From contig NZ_CP033334.1 of the NCBI RefSeq assembly GCF_013170705.1, positions 1,364,001 to 1,428,000 of the forward strand: DNA of 64,000 nucleotides, written 5' to 3'. The notes below the pieces were generated by a model. The model was given only the letters and a program-made list of their open reading frames with translations, did no database searches and was not told the DNA's origin. Origin of the DNA: Mesorhizobium loti (lineage in GTDB: Bacteria; Pseudomonadota; Alphaproteobacteria; Rhizobiales; Rhizobiaceae). Of this stretch, positions 35,183 to 46,118 are shown in pieces; within the stretch, counting starts at the first letter, position 1, and each line of letters opens with the position of its first letter. The position numbers and the translations under genes were made by a program.

Positions 35183-35842
35183 TCAGCGCGTCGCCGCCGT
35201 CTCGGCATGGCCGCGCAGCAGAGCCATGAGCCGCTTGGCATCCTTGGCCGCGGCCTCCTCGTCGCCGTCCAGGATCGAGCGGATCAGCGCGACGTGATGC
35301 TCGGCTGACTCGGCCAGGCCCGTATCCGCCTTGTAGCGGAACCAGAAGCGGCGGCTGTGGGTCTGCAGGGGCGCGGCCAGGCGGGCGGCGAACGGATTGT
35401 CGGCGGCCAGCGCCAGGGCTTCGTCGAGCGCCTTGTCGGCCTGGACGAAGGCAAGCACATTGCCTGATATGACCGCCTTCTGCATGGCCAGCGCCGCCTC
35501 GTGAAACAGGTCGGCGGCCTCGCGGGTGACGAAGCGTGCGGCCGAGCGGGCAAGCACCACCTCGACGCCGCGCCGGGCGTCGAGAACGCGTAACCAGTCG
35601 CCGGGATGCAGCGGTGCGATCGCGATGCCGGCGCGTGGCCTGACGTCGAGCAGCCCTTCCCAGGCCAGCCGCTGGATCGCTTCGCGCACCGGCGTGCGGC
35701 CGAGCGCCAGCCTTTCGATGAGCGCGCCCTCGGTGACGAAGCTGGCAGGCGCCAGCTCGAGCGTGACGATCATATGCTCGAGCACGCGGTAGGCCTTTGT
35801 CGCGGCCGGCTCGGATGTTGATCCTGGTTCGATGGATATCAA
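35183..35842 (-). CDS. GntR-family regulator (FadR type), HypR-like
   Basis: A regulator of about 219 residues: GntR winged helix (AYRVLEHMIVTLELAPASFV; LGRTPVREAIQRLAWEGLL) and a helical FCD/FadR-like ligand domain. A TTG at 35842 with AGGAGA seven bases upstream is preferred over ATG 35875, which lies in the operator palindrome. It diverges from a hydroxyproline-type catabolic set, matching HypR of Sinorhizobium meliloti, which is known to repress hyp genes. The assignment as HypR rests on context. Confidence 0.83.
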   Translation of the reverse strand: MISIEPGSTSEPAATKAYRVLEHMIVTLELAPASFVTEGALIERLALGRTPVREAIQRLAWEGLLDVRPRAGIAIAPLHPGDWLRVLDARRGVEVVLARSAARFVTREAADLFHEAALAMQKAVISGNVLAFVQADKALDEALALAADNPFAARLAAPLQTHSRRFWFRYKADTGLAESAEHHVALIRSILDGDEEAAAKDAKRLMALLRGHAETAATR

Positions 35843-35853
35843 AGGCGGTCTCC

Positions 35854-35930
35854 TGATATATCTAGAATATATCATAATGGATTCCGCATTGACAGCGGCT
35901 TTCTTAATAGATATACGACTGATATATCAG
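35854..35930. promoter_or_regulatory. GntR operator palindromes (hydroxyproline cluster)
   Basis: TGATATAT-N5-ATATATCA (35854-35874) is a perfect 8-5-8 palindrome and CTGATATATCAG (35919-35930) is a perfect 12-bp palindrome 14 bp before the catabolic operon start. Both share the TGATATAT core. They sit between the GntR gene and the deaminase gene and probably control both. Confidence 0.68.
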
Positions 35931-35944
35931 ATGGAGAGATAGCT

Positions 35945-36838
35945 ATGTGGACCGGAGTTTTCCCCGCAGTCACGACCAAGTTCACCGCCGACGATCGGCT
36001 CGATCACGCCGAGATGGAGCGCTGCTTCAACCTGCAGATGGAGGCCGGCTGCGATGGCATCATCGTCTGCGGCTCGCTCGGCGAAGGGCCGATGCTGTCG
36101 CATGACGAGAAGATCGAGGTGCTGAAGACCGCGCAGAAAGTCGCCGGCAAGAAGCCGGTGCTGCTGACGGTCAACGAGGCGGGTACACGCGAGGCGGCCA
36201 GCATCGCCAAGCGCGCCGCCAAGGAAGGCGCAAACGGCCTGATGGTGGTGCCGAGCCCGATCTACCATACCAATGCGGAAGAGACGGTCGCGGCGCTGCG
36301 CGCCGTCGCCGAAGCTGGCGACCTGCCGGTCATGATCTATTCCAATCGCCTTGCCTACCGTGTCGACGTTACCGTCGATCAGATGGAGGAGCTGGCATCC
36401 GACAAGCGCTTCGTCGCCATCAAGGAATCCTCCGACGACATCCGCCGCTCGACCGAGATCATCAACCGCCTGGGCAGCCGTTACGACCTGTTCACCGGTG
36501 TCGACAATCTGGCTTTCGAGGCACTGTCGGTCGGCGCCATCGGCTGGGTGGCCGGCCTGGTCACCGCGTTCCCGCGCGAGACCGTCGCCATCTATCAGCT
36601 CATGAAGCAGGGCCGCCGCGAGGAGGCACTCGCCATCTACCGCTGGTTCCGGCCGCTGCTCGACCTCGACGTCTCGACCTATCTGGTGCAGAACATCAAG
36701 CTCGCGGAAGTCTTCGCCATCCACACCAATGACCGTGTGCGCATGCCGCGCCAGCCCCTGTCGGGCGAGCGCCGCAAGGCGGTCGAGAAGATCATCAAGG
36801 ACGCTCTGGCGGTTCGTCCGAAGCTGCCGCGGTTCTGA
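35945..36838 (+). CDS. hypD: DHDPS-family pyrroline-4-hydroxy-2-carboxylate deaminase
   Basis: A 297-residue dihydrodipicolinate synthase-family lyase. The Schiff-base lysine is Lys160 in FVAIKESSDD, the GSLGE loop is at 43-47 and the catalytic Tyr at 132 (IYSNR). In hydroxyproline catabolism this family converts delta1-pyrroline-4-hydroxy-2-carboxylate to 2-oxoglutarate semialdehyde. The role is assigned because the next two genes are an FAD D-amino-acid dehydrogenase and a hydroxyproline epimerase. It could instead act on a related keto acid. Confidence 0.83.
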   Translation: MWTGVFPAVTTKFTADDRLDHAEMERCFNLQMEAGCDGIIVCGSLGEGPMLSHDEKIEVLKTAQKVAGKKPVLLTVNEAGTREAASIAKRAAKEGANGLMVVPSPIYHTNAEETVAALRAVAEAGDLPVMIYSNRLAYRVDVTVDQMEELASDKRFVAIKESSDDIRRSTEIINRLGSRYDLFTGVDNLAFEALSVGAIGWVAGLVTAFPRETVAIYQLMKQGRREEALAIYRWFRPLLDLDVSTYLVQNIKLAEVFAIHTNDRVRMPRQPLSGERRKAVEKIIKDALAVRPKLPRF

Positions 36839-36900
36839 GGGCTTTCTTCTCCTGTTCACCGGGGGAAGATGGTCGCGGTCAGGGGAGAGGCAGCATCGAC

Positions 36901-38220
36901 GTGCAGGGAAATTCCAAATCTTCAGACGAGGCGCCCCGCCCCTCATCGCCCCTTCGGGCGCCTTCTCCCCGTGAGCGGGGGGAAGCGGAAGACATCGCCA
37001 TCATTGGCGGCGGCATCATCGGCATCTGCGCGGCGGCCTTCCTTGCCGAGGCAGGGCGAAACGTAACGGTCTTCGACCGCACCGGGATCTGCGAGGAAAC
37101 GAGTTCCGGCAATGCCGCCGCCTTTGCCTTCTCCGACGTGCTGCCGCTGGCGCACAAGGGCATGATCAAGAATCTGCCGAAATGGCTGGCCGATCCGCTC
37201 GGCCCGCTCAGCATTCCACCCGCCTACCTGCCGAAGCTGCTGCCTTGGCTGATCCGCTTCTGGCGCGCCGGCGCACCGGCGAAATACGAGGCCAGCCTCG
37301 CCGCCCAGGCCGGCATGATGAAGCTCGCCGAAGCGGAATGGATGGGCCTGCTCGACCGTTCCGGTACAAGGCGCATGCTGCGCGAGGATGGTTCGCTCGA
37401 ATTCTATGAAAGCGAGGCCGAGTTCCGCGCCTCGCTGCCGGGCTGGGCGGCGCGCGAACGTTTCGGCATCGGCTTCCGCCATGTCGAGGGCGAAAGTCTG
37501 GCGGATCTGCAGCCGGGCCTTTCACCGCGCTTCATCAAGGGCACCTTCGTGCCGGGCTGGAAGACGGTCGCCGATCCAAAGTTGCTCGGCAAGGCGATAT
37601 GGGCCTACGCCGAGGCCAGGGGTGCCCGTTTTGAAATGGCGCGCATCGACCGCGTGGCGACGGACCAGGATGGCGCGACACTGACACTGGCCGACGGCAC
37701 GAGCCGGCAAGCCAGGCAGCTCGTCGTCGCCGCCGGCGCCTGGTCGCATCTCTTGGCACGGCAGCTCGGCGACCGCATCCCGCTGGAGACCGAGCGCGGC
37801 TACAACACGACCTTGCCGCGGAACGCCTTCGACGTGAGGCGGCAACTGATCTTCTCGGGCCATGGCTTCGTCATCACGCCGCTCGAAACGGGCCTGCGCG
37901 TCGGCGGCGCGGTCGAACTCGGCGGTATCGAGCGGCCGCCCAATTTCAACCGGTCGAAAGCGCTGTTGCGGAAGGCGCAGCAATTCCTGCCGGGGCTCAA
38001 CCCGTCCGGCGGCCGCGAATGGATGGGGTTCCGGCCCTCACTGCCGGATTCGGTGCCTGTCATCGGCAAGGCGGCGGGAGGCCGGTCGGTTGTCTATGCC
38101 TTCGGCCACGGCCATCTCGGCCTGACCCAGGCGGCGGCGACCGGGCGGTTGATCCGGGAGCTCGTCCTGGGGCAGACTCCGCCGGTTGATCTGGCCCCTT
38201 TCAGCCCACAACGGTTTTGA
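36901..38220 (+). CDS. hypO: FAD-dependent D-hydroxyproline dehydrogenase
   Basis: A 439-residue DAO-family oxidoreductase. The dinucleotide site is IAIIGGGIIGICAAAFLAEAG (about residues 32-52); the C-terminal GRSVVYAFGHGHLGLTQAAA completes the FAD site. It probably oxidises cis-4-hydroxy-D-proline to the pyrroline that the upstream deaminase takes. The start is a GTG with GGAGAGG before it. Residues about 11-28 are encoded by an intergenic palindromic repeat read in frame, giving an extra N-terminal Pro/Arg/Ser-rich stretch. No later in-frame start is available before the FAD motif. Confidence 0.82.
   Translation: MQGNSKSSDEAPRPSSPLRAPSPRERGEAEDIAIIGGGIIGICAAAFLAEAGRNVTVFDRTGICEETSSGNAAAFAFSDVLPLAHKGMIKNLPKWLADPLGPLSIPPAYLPKLLPWLIRFWRAGAPAKYEASLAAQAGMMKLAEAEWMGLLDRSGTRRMLREDGSLEFYESEAEFRASLPGWAARERFGIGFRHVEGESLADLQPGLSPRFIKGTFVPGWKTVADPKLLGKAIWAYAEARGARFEMARIDRVATDQDGATLTLADGTSRQARQLVVAAGAWSHLLARQLGDRIPLETERGYNTTLPRNAFDVRRQLIFSGHGFVITPLETGLRVGGAVELGGIERPPNFNRSKALLRKAQQFLPGLNPSGGREWMGFRPSLPDSVPVIGKAAGGRSVVYAFGHGHLGLTQAAATGRLIRELVLGQTPPVDLAPFSPQRF
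36931..36984 (+). repeat. palindromic repeat inside the hypO reading frame
   Basis: Two hairpins occur: CGCCC-CTTC-GGGCG (36947-36960) and CCCCG-TGAG-CGGGG (36967-36980), in a block starting GCGCCCCGCCCCTCATC. The CCTTCTCCCCG/CGGGG part resembles the repeat at 62627-62654. It lies at the 5' end of the dehydrogenase coding region. Confidence 0.65.
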
Positions 38221-38235
38221 TTTTCGAGGAGCGAC

Positions 38236-39237
38236 ATGGCCAAGAAATCCTTCTTCTGCATCGACGGCCACACTTGCGGCAATCCGGTGCGGCTGGTCGC
38301 GGGCGGCGGCCCGCTGCTCGCCGGCTCGACCATGATGGAAAGGCGCGCGCACTTCCTCGCCGAATATGACTGGATCCGCACCGGCCTGATGTTCGAGCCG
38401 CGCGGCCATGACGTGATGTCGGGTTCGATCCTCTATCCGCCGACGCGCGAGGATTGCGACATCGCGATCCTGTTCATCGAAACCTCCGGCTGCCTGCCGA
38501 TGTGCGGCCACGGCACCATAGGCACGGTGACGATGGCGATCGAACACGGGCTGATCAAGCCGAAGACGCCAGGTGTGCTGAGGCTCGACACGCCTGCCGG
38601 CCTGGTCATCGCCGAATACAAACAGGTCGGCGAATATGTCGAAGAGGTGCGCATCACCAACGTACCGTCGTTCCTCCATGCCGAAGGCCTGACGGTCGAA
38701 TGTCCCGGGCTCGGCGAGATCACCGTCGATGTCGCCTATGGCGGCAATTTCTACGCCATCGTGGAGCCGCAGAAGAACTTTCGCGACATGGCGGACTATT
38801 CGGCCGGCGACCTTATCGCCTGGAGCCCGGTGGTGCGGCAACGGCTCAACGAGAAATACACCTTCGTGCATCCGGAAAACCCCGGCATCAACCGGCTCTC
38901 GCATATGCTGTGGACGGGCGAGCCGACGGTGGAAGGGGCCGATGCCCGCAATGCCGTCTTCTACGGCGACAAGGCGATCGACCGCTCACCGTGCGGCACC
39001 GGCACCTCGGCGCGCATGGCGCAACTTCATGCCAAGGGCAAGCTGAAGGCCGGCGATGCCTTCGTGCATGAATCGATCATCGGTTCGCTGTTCAAGGGCA
39101 AGGTCGAAAAGGAGGTCACAGTGGCCGGCAAGCCGGCAATCATTCCCTCGATCGGAGGCTGGGCACGGATGACTGGACTGAACACGATCTTCATCGACGA
39201 CCGCGATCCGTTCGCGCATGGTTTTGTTGTCAAGTAG
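38236..39237 (+). CDS. hypRE: 4-hydroxyproline epimerase
   Basis: A 333-residue proline-racemase-superfamily enzyme that epimerises trans-4-hydroxy-L-proline to cis-4-hydroxy-D-proline. Both catalytic Cys are present: Cys90 in MCGHGTIG and Cys253 in SPCGTGTSAR, so it is not a dehydratase variant (which has Thr in place of the second Cys). GGAG precedes the ATG. It supplies the substrate of the upstream FAD dehydrogenase. No transporter or 2-oxoglutarate-semialdehyde dehydrogenase for the pathway is seen nearby. Confidence 0.9.
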   Translation: MAKKSFFCIDGHTCGNPVRLVAGGGPLLAGSTMMERRAHFLAEYDWIRTGLMFEPRGHDVMSGSILYPPTREDCDIAILFIETSGCLPMCGHGTIGTVTMAIEHGLIKPKTPGVLRLDTPAGLVIAEYKQVGEYVEEVRITNVPSFLHAEGLTVECPGLGEITVDVAYGGNFYAIVEPQKNFRDMADYSAGDLIAWSPVVRQRLNEKYTFVHPENPGINRLSHMLWTGEPTVEGADARNAVFYGDKAIDRSPCGTGTSARMAQLHAKGKLKAGDAFVHESIIGSLFKGKVEKEVTVAGKPAIIPSIGGWARMTGLNTIFIDDRDPFAHGFVVK

Positions 39238-39572
39238 GAGGAATCCTGCCCTTGCGGAAAGGTGTGTGGCAAAAGAACGAACGCTGTCAGAAACGCAACG
39301 ATTCGTCCCATCACCTAATTTTGACGGCGGTTTCTTCGAAACGGAGCGCATTATACGTCTGAATCATCAAGGACATTGCGTTATGCCAATGATAGGGTCC
39401 GCGATAGTCCAGGGTCGGGTGCAAAGAATGGGCGGTCGGAACGACGTGAATCGGAAACACGCGGGGCGATCAAAAAAATCACGTTGCAATCCGGGCTCGA
39501 AACTTTACGACTAGGGGAAATACCAAAAGGAATGCGTCTGCATGGGCGACATTCCAGGGGAGCCATGTACAC
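39238..39572 (+). other. hypRE to livH intergenic region
   Basis: A 335-bp gap without a convincing gene. It is lower in GC than its surroundings and probably holds the promoter and leader of the liv operon. I saw no strong -35/-10 pair, operator or terminator with a T tract. Confidence 0.4.
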
Positions 39573-40475
39573 ATGCAGTACTTTGTCCAGCAGCTTATCA
39601 ACGGGCTGACGCTGGGATCGATCTATGGGCTGATCGCGATCGGCTACACGATGGTCTACGGCATCATCGGCATGATCAATTTCGCCCATGGCGACATTTT
39701 CATGGTGGGCGCCTTCACGGCGCTGATCGTCTTCCTCATCCTCGGCGCGCTGTTTTATTCAGTGCCCGTGGTCGTCGCGCTGCTGGTCATGATGATCGTG
39801 GCGATGCTGCTCACCAGCCTCTATAACTGGACGATCGAGAAGGTGGCCTACCGGCCGCTGCGCGGTTCGTTCCGGCTGGCGCCGCTGATCACCGCCATCG
39901 GCATGTCGATCGCCCTGTCAAACTTCGTCCAGGTCACGCAAGGCCCGCGCAACAAGCCGATCCCGCCGATGGTCAGCCAGGTCTACAACATCAACGGCGT
40001 CAGCGTGTCGCTCAAGCAGATCATCATCGTCGTCGTCACGGCGCTGCTTCTGGTGCTGTTCTGGTACCTGGTCAACAGGACCTCGCTCGGGCGCGCCCAG
40101 CGCGCCTGCGAGCAGGACCGCAAGATGGCCGCGCTGCTCGGCATCGACGTCGACCGCACGATCTCGATCACCTTCATCATGGGCGCGGCCCTTGCCGCCG
40201 TCGCCGGCACGCTGTTCCTGATGTATTACGGCGTCATCGCCTTCTCCGACGGCTTCGTCCCGGGGGTGAAGGCATTCACCGCGGCGGTGCTTGGCGGCAT
40301 CGGCTCGCTTCCCGGTGCCGTGCTCGGCGGGTTGCTGATCGGCTTCATCGAGAGCATGTGGTCGGCCTATTTCTCGATCGACTACAAGGACGTGGCGGCG
40401 TTCTCGATCCTGGCCATCGTGCTGATCTTCCTGCCTTCCGGCATATTGGGCCGGCCAGAAGTCGAAAAGGTCTGA
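39573..40475 (+). CDS. livH: branched-chain amino acid ABC permease LivH
   Basis: A 300-residue inner-membrane permease with about eight helices. The start [20 protein letters not shown] and the [20 protein letters not shown] coupling loop ([20 protein letters not shown]) identify LivH. It is the first gene of a livH-M-G-F operon; LivM begins four bases downstream. It imports Leu/Ile/Val and sometimes other amino acids. Confidence 0.94.
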   Translation: MQYFVQQLINGLTLGSIYGLIAIGYTMVYGIIGMINFAHGDIFMVGAFTALIVFLILGALFYSVPVVVALLVMMIVAMLLTSLYNWTIEKVAYRPLRGSFRLAPLITAIGMSIALSNFVQVTQGPRNKPIPPMVSQVYNINGVSVSLKQIIIVVVTALLLVLFWYLVNRTSLGRAQRACEQDRKMAALLGIDVDRTISITFIMGAALAAVAGTLFLMYYGVIAFSDGFVPGVKAFTAAVLGGIGSLPGAVLGGLLIGFIESMWSAYFSIDYKDVAAFSILAIVLIFLPSGILGRPEVEKV

Positions 40476-40479
40476 GACC

Positions 40480-42075
40480 ATGGCCGTGACCGTTTCTCCC
40501 GACCGCGACACCGTCGCCAACCCCGTGCCGCGCGCATTGCGCGAGGCCTTCTATGCCGGCGCCATCGCGCTTGGCCTGTTCGTGCTGTTCATCGGACTCA
40601 GAACCGACCAGAACATGTCCAACGAACTGGTCGTAGTGCAGCGCTGGGGCCTGCTCGCCGCCGTGGTCATCGCGACCGCGGTCGGACGCTTCCTATATGT
40701 CGCCTATGGCCAACCCTTCATGGCCAACCAGAAGATCGCCAACGTAGCCACCGGCCTGTTGCCGGCCAGCGTGGCGTCGCGTTTCTTCACGCTGCCGGCC
40801 TTCATCGGGGCCATCGTCGCGGCGGTGCTGTTGTTCGTGTTCAACAGCTCGCTCGCCGGATGGGTGGGAGCGGAACCAGCGGGCTACCTGCAATTCCTGC
40901 GCGCCCTGGCGGTCATCTATGCGCTGGCCTGCGTGATCTACTACTTCCGTGGCTTCATCCATGCCAACTTCACCAAGCTCGGCATTGCCGCGCTGGTGCT
41001 CTATCCGATTCTTGTCGTCGCCGTGCTGTCGCTTATGTCGTGGTCTGTCGCCACCGGGCTGCAGGGCTCACTGAAATGGGTCGACAATTTCGGCATCCAG
41101 ATCCTGATCTATGTGATGCTGGCCTGGGGACTGAACATCGTCGTCGGCCTCGCCGGCCTGCTCGACCTCGGCTACGTCGCCTTCTACGCGGTCGGCGCCT
41201 ATGCCTATGCGCTGCTCGCCACGCATTTCGGCCTGTCGTTCTGGATTCTGCTGCCGGCCGCGGGCGCCATGGCGGCGCTGTGGGGGGTATTGCTCGGGTT
41301 CCCGGTGCTGCGCCTGCGCGGCGACTACCTGGCGATCGTGACGCTGGCCTTCGGTGAGATCATCCGCCTGGTGCTGATCAACTGGCGCGACGTCACCAAC
41401 GGCTCGGCCGGCATCTCCGGCATTCCGAAAGTCACCTTCTTCGGCCTGATGACCTTCAACGTTTCGGACCCCAACTACATCGCCAAGGTTCTGCACCTCG
41501 CGACCTCGAGCGCCTACTACAAGATTTTTCTCTACTACCTCATCCTGGCGCTGGCGCTGCTCACCGCCTTCGTCACGATCCGGCTGCGGCGCATGCCTGT
41601 CGGCCGTGCCTGGGAAGCGCTGCGCGAGGACGAGATCGCCTGCCGCTCGCTCGGCATCAACACGACGACGACCAAGCTGACGGCGTTTGCCACCGGCGCC
41701 ATGTTCGGCGGGTTCGCCGGCTCGTTCTTCGCCGCGCGGCAAGGTTTCGTCAGCCCCGAATCCTTCGTCTTCCTGGAATCGGCAATCATCCTGGCCATCG
41801 TCGTGCTCGGCGGCATGGGGTCGCTGGTCGGCATCGCGGTCGCCGCGATGGTGATGATCGGCGGCACCGAGGCGCTGCGCGAACTCGACTTCCTCAAGCA
41901 GGTCTTCGGGCCTGATTTCACCCCGGAACTCTACCGCATGCTTCTGTTCGGCATGGCCATGGTCATCGTCATGCTGTGGAAGCCGCGCGGCTTCGTCGGC
42001 AGTCGTGAACCAACCGCCTTCCTCAAGGAACGAAGAGCTGTCTCAAGCTCCTTCACCAAGGAGGGCCACGGCTGA
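40480..42075 (+). CDS. livM: branched-chain amino acid ABC permease LivM
   Basis: The second permease, 531 residues. An N-terminal extension with four or five extra helices (about residues 20-200) precedes the conserved core beginning [20 protein letters not shown]. The coupling loop [23 protein letters not shown] is typical. The length is above the usual 400-460, as in several rhizobial LivM proteins. The stop overlaps the LivG start (TGATG). Confidence 0.93.
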   Translation: MAVTVSPDRDTVANPVPRALREAFYAGAIALGLFVLFIGLRTDQNMSNELVVVQRWGLLAAVVIATAVGRFLYVAYGQPFMANQKIANVATGLLPASVASRFFTLPAFIGAIVAAVLLFVFNSSLAGWVGAEPAGYLQFLRALAVIYALACVIYYFRGFIHANFTKLGIAALVLYPILVVAVLSLMSWSVATGLQGSLKWVDNFGIQILIYVMLAWGLNIVVGLAGLLDLGYVAFYAVGAYAYALLATHFGLSFWILLPAAGAMAALWGVLLGFPVLRLRGDYLAIVTLAFGEIIRLVLINWRDVTNGSAGISGIPKVTFFGLMTFNVSDPNYIAKVLHLATSSAYYKIFLYYLILALALLTAFVTIRLRRMPVGRAWEALREDEIACRSLGINTTTTKLTAFATGAMFGGFAGSFFAARQGFVSPESFVFLESAIILAIVVLGGMGSLVGIAVAAMVMIGGTEALRELDFLKQVFGPDFTPELYRMLLFGMAMVIVMLWKPRGFVGSREPTAFLKERRAVSSSFTKEGHG

Positions 42076-43594
42076 TGAATGCGACCACGCAAATGAAAGA
42101 AGCCATCCTGCAGGTCGATCATCTGTCGATGAAGTTCGGCGGCCTGGTCGCCATCGGCGACCTGTCCTTCACCGCCAGGCGCGGCGAGATCACGGCGCTG
42201 ATCGGCCCCAACGGCGCCGGCAAGACCACCGTGTTCAACTGCATCACCGGCTTCTACAAGCCGTCGGAAGGCATGATCACGCTCAACCGTGCCGACGGTT
42301 CGAGCTATTTGCTCGAACGTTTGCCCAACCATGAGATCCCGGCGCGCGCCAAGGTGGCGCGTACCTTCCAGAACATCCGCCTGTTCTCGGGCATGACGCT
42401 GCTGGAGAACCTTCTGGTCGCCCAGCACAACAAGCTGATGAAGGCATCGGGCTATACCATTCTGGGCCTGTTCGGCTTCAGCGGCTACCGCAAGGCCTCG
42501 GCCGAATCGGTGGACCTGGCCAGGCACTGGCTCGAGAAGGCCGATCTCGTCGACCGGGCCGACGATCCGGCCGGCGACCTGCCATATGGCGCGCAGCGGC
42601 GTCTCGAAATCGCGCGTGCCATGTGCACCGGGCCCGAGCTTCTGTGCCTCGACGAGCCGGCGGCCGGCCTCAATCCGAAGGAATCGGCTGCACTCAATGA
42701 ACTCCTGATGGACATCAAGCATACGACCGGCACCTCGATCCTCCTGATCGAGCACGACATGTCGGTGGTCATGCAGATTTCCGACCACGTCGTGGTGCTT
42801 GAATACGGCCGCAAGATCTCCGACGGCAATCCGCAGTCGGTGCGCACCGACCCGCGCGTCATCGCCGCCTATCTCGGCGTTGACGACGAGGAGGTCGAGA
42901 CCGTGCTGACCGAGGTCGGCGACGAGGACGTCATCGAGCAGCTCGACATTGGACCGGATGCCGCGCATGGCCCGGGGACATCGTCGTCCTACCTGGCAGG
43001 ACCGGTGACCGACACCGTCGGACACAGCGACGGCGAGCGCGTCACTGTGTCGAAGGGCGCCTCGAAGGCGGCGCAGGTCGATGCCCGCGCGGCCACCGTG
43101 GCGAGCAAACCGGTCGGGACACCATCAAGGCCGGCCGCGAAGGCCGGAGCGACGAAGGCCGCACCGAAGAAAACCGCCGCCAAGGCGCCCGCGGCAAAGG
43201 CTGAAGGCATTTCGAACCGCCTTGCCGCCCCTCGCGGCGGCAAGGCGGACAATCTGACCCGCATCAAGGGCATCGGCACGGTCAACGAGAAGAAGCTCAA
43301 CGAACACGGCATCTTCCACTTCGACCAGATCGGCGCCTGGAAGAAGGCCGATGTCGAGGCGGCCGAAGCCTATCTCGCCTTCGACGGGCGCATAGCGCGC
43401 GAGGAGTGGGTCAAGCAGGCCAAGCTGCTCGGTCAGGGCAAGGATACGGAATTCTCGCGCCGTGTCGACGCGGGCAAGGTGGCGACCAGCCATGCTTCGG
43501 CAAAGAGTGCCAGTGCGGCTTCGAAGACCGCAAATGCGGCTTCGGGGAAGGCGGCGGCCAAACCTGTGTCGAGCAAGCGTGGAGGGGGCAAATA

Positions 43595-43595
<1 letters not shown>
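42075..43595 (+). CDS. livG: LivG ATPase with C-terminal helix-hairpin-helix domain
   Basis: The ABC ATPase of the liv transporter, 506 residues, about twice the usual 250-290. The core has Walker A GPNGAGKT (44-51), a YGAQRRLEIARAM signature (171-183), Walker B LLCLDEP (189-195) and ends near residue 270. A long Ala/Lys-rich disordered linker (about 300-390) follows, then a domain NLTRIKGIGTVNEKKLNEHG at 393-412 running to about 453, and a basic Ser/Ala/Lys tail. The added domain matches the helix-hairpin-helix tail of L21 in this window. It overlaps LivF by one base. The role of the tail is unknown. Confidence 0.92.
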
Positions 43596-44323
<728 letters not shown>

Positions 44324-44341
44324 GTTTCAGGAGTCCTCACC

Positions 44342-44689
44342 ATGCAAGGCATTCTCTATGAGGAACCGTCGATCTGGCAGTTCTTCTTCGTCACCTGCCT
44401 GCTCGGCGGCTGGGCAGCCTGGATGACCGGCAAGGCCAGCGCCCAGACATGGCGCAGCTTCATCCAGCTGTTCGCTTATGTGCTCGGGCTCGGCATCGGC
44501 ATCCGCTTCATCCACCATGCGCTGTTCAACGGCACGATGTTCTCGCTGCATTACTATATCGTCGACACCATCGTACTGATGATACTGGGCTTCGTCGGCT
44601 ATCAATACACACGAACCAACCAGATGGTCACACAGTATAATTGGCTCTACGAAAGAGCCTCAATCTTGAGCTGGAAACCGAAAGGTTGA
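44342..44689 (+). CDS. DUF6867 small membrane protein of the liv operon
   Basis: A 115-residue protein with about three membrane helices (IWQFFFVTCLLGGWAAWMTG; FAYVLGLGIGIRFIHHALF; YYIVDTIVLMILGFVGYQY). It follows livF by 18 bp and precedes the substrate-binding protein gene. Proteins of this type are found in liv operons of Rhizobiales and are thought to assist the transporter; the function is unknown. Confidence 0.8.
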   Translation: MQGILYEEPSIWQFFFVTCLLGGWAAWMTGKASAQTWRSFIQLFAYVLGLGIGIRFIHHALFNGTMFSLHYYIVDTIVLMILGFVGYQYTRTNQMVTQYNWLYERASILSWKPKG

Positions 44690-44771
44690 GGCTCATCAAT
44701 AACGCCGCGTCAGGGATGAATCGGCGTGACAAGTGCCTGAAAATCGGCAAACTATGCTTTCTGCGATAAGG

Positions 44772-44805
44772 GTGGGCATCGCATGAAAGCTTCATCCACG
44801 CCCAC
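44772..44805 (+). other. leader hairpin before the substrate-binding protein
   Basis: GTGGGC (44772-44777) pairs with GCCCAC (44800-44805), with an inner ATGAA-AGC-TTCAT hairpin (44883-44895 equivalents at 44783-44795). There is no T tract. It lies about 20 bases upstream of the gene for the abundant binding protein and may stabilise that part of the mRNA. Confidence 0.45.
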
Positions 44806-44826
44806 TCCGTTAATGGGAGCGTTTAA

Positions 44827-45942
44827 ATGAAAAAGTCACTTTTGTCCGCCGTTGCCCTGACCGCGCTGGTCGCGTTCAGCGGCAATGCGTGGGCTGATGT
44901 CCTGTTCGGCGTCGCCGGTCCGATCACCGGTCCGAACGCGGCCTTCGGCGCACAGCTGCAGAAGGGCGCCGAAGCGGCCGTCGCCGCAATCAATGCCAAG
45001 GGCGGCATCAATGGCGAGCAGATCAAGCTCGAAGTCGGCGACGACGTCTCCGATCCGAAGCAGGGTATCTCGGTCGCCAACAAGTTCGTCGGCGACGGCG
45101 TCAAGTTCGTGGTCGGCCACTTCAACTCGGGCGTCTCGATCCCGGCCTCGGAAGTCTACGCTGAAAACAACATCGTCGAAGTCACGCCGGCCGCGACCAA
45201 TCCGAAGTTCACCGAGCGTGGCCTGTGGAACGTGTTCCGTACCTGCGGACGCGACGACCAGCAGGGCGGCATCGCCGGCGCCTATATCGCCGCGAATTTC
45301 AAGGATGCCAAGGTCGCCGTCGTGCACGACAAGACGCCTTACGGCCAGGGCCTCGCCGACGAAACCAAGAAGGCGATGAATGCCGCCGGCGTCAAGGAAG
45401 TGATGTATGAAGGCGTCAATGTCGGCGACAAGGACTTCTCGGCGCTCATCGCCAAGATGAAGGAAGCCGGCGTTACCCTGATCTACTGGGGTGGCCTGCA
45501 CACCGAAGCCGGCCTGATCATCCGCCAGTCCGCGGACCAGGGCCTCAAGGCCACGCTGATGTCGGGTGACGGCATCGTCACCGACGAACTTGCCGCGATC
45601 GCGGGCGACGCCGTCGCCGGCACGCTCAACACGTTCGGCCCCGACCCGCGCCTGATCCCGGCCAACAAGGAACTCGTCGAGAAGTTCCGTGCGCAGGGCT
45701 TCGAGCCTGAAGCCTACACGCTCTACGCCTATGCCGCCGTGCAGGCGATCGCCGAGGCTGCCACCAACGCCAAGTCGAACGACCCGCAGGCTGTTGCCAA
45801 GGCACTGCATGAAAACGGACCGTACCCGACCGTTCTGGGCGATCTTGCCTATGACGCCAAGGGCGACCCGAAGCTGCCGGGCTACATCATGTACGAGTGG
45901 AAGAAGAAGGACGACGGAAAGTATTCCTGGTTCCCGAAATAA
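44827..45942 (+). CDS. livK: branched-chain amino acid ABC substrate-binding protein
   Basis: A 371-residue periplasmic binding protein. It has a signal peptide (1-23, ending GNAWA) and a mature start [20 protein letters not shown] of the LivK/Peripla_BP_6 family. GGGAGCG precedes the ATG. It closes the livH-M-G-F-DUF6867-K group and is followed by a strong terminator. It should bind Leu/Ile/Val or related amino acids. Confidence 0.94.
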   Translation: MKKSLLSAVALTALVAFSGNAWADVLFGVAGPITGPNAAFGAQLQKGAEAAVAAINAKGGINGEQIKLEVGDDVSDPKQGISVANKFVGDGVKFVVGHFNSGVSIPASEVYAENNIVEVTPAATNPKFTERGLWNVFRTCGRDDQQGGIAGAYIAANFKDAKVAVVHDKTPYGQGLADETKKAMNAAGVKEVMYEGVNVGDKDFSALIAKMKEAGVTLIYWGGLHTEAGLIIRQSADQGLKATLMSGDGIVTDELAAIAGDAVAGTLNTFGPDPRLIPANKELVEKFRAQGFEPEAYTLYAYAAVQAIAEAATNAKSNDPQAVAKALHENGPYPTVLGDLAYDAKGDPKLPGYIMYEWKKKDDGKYSWFPK

Positions 45943-45968
45943 GCTGCTCCAGCAGTCTGATATCCATG

Positions 45969-46000
45969 ATGCCCGGCGCGTTGCGCCGGGCATTTTCTTT
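45969..46000 (+). terminator. intrinsic terminator after livK
   Basis: A perfect 11-bp stem (ATGCCCGGCGC at 45969-45979 with its complement at 45983-45993), a GTT loop and a TTTTCTTT tail. It ends the liv operon. Confidence 0.92.
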
Positions 46001-46118
46001 GGCGCTCCGCAGCGGCCGATGACCTTCTTCTTGGCCGGGCCAGAGCGCATCCAGGATTGGAATTGTCGCCCTTGTTCCGCCGGTTCGGGCCAAGGCGTGC
46101 GAGTGTTGGCCGGATAAT

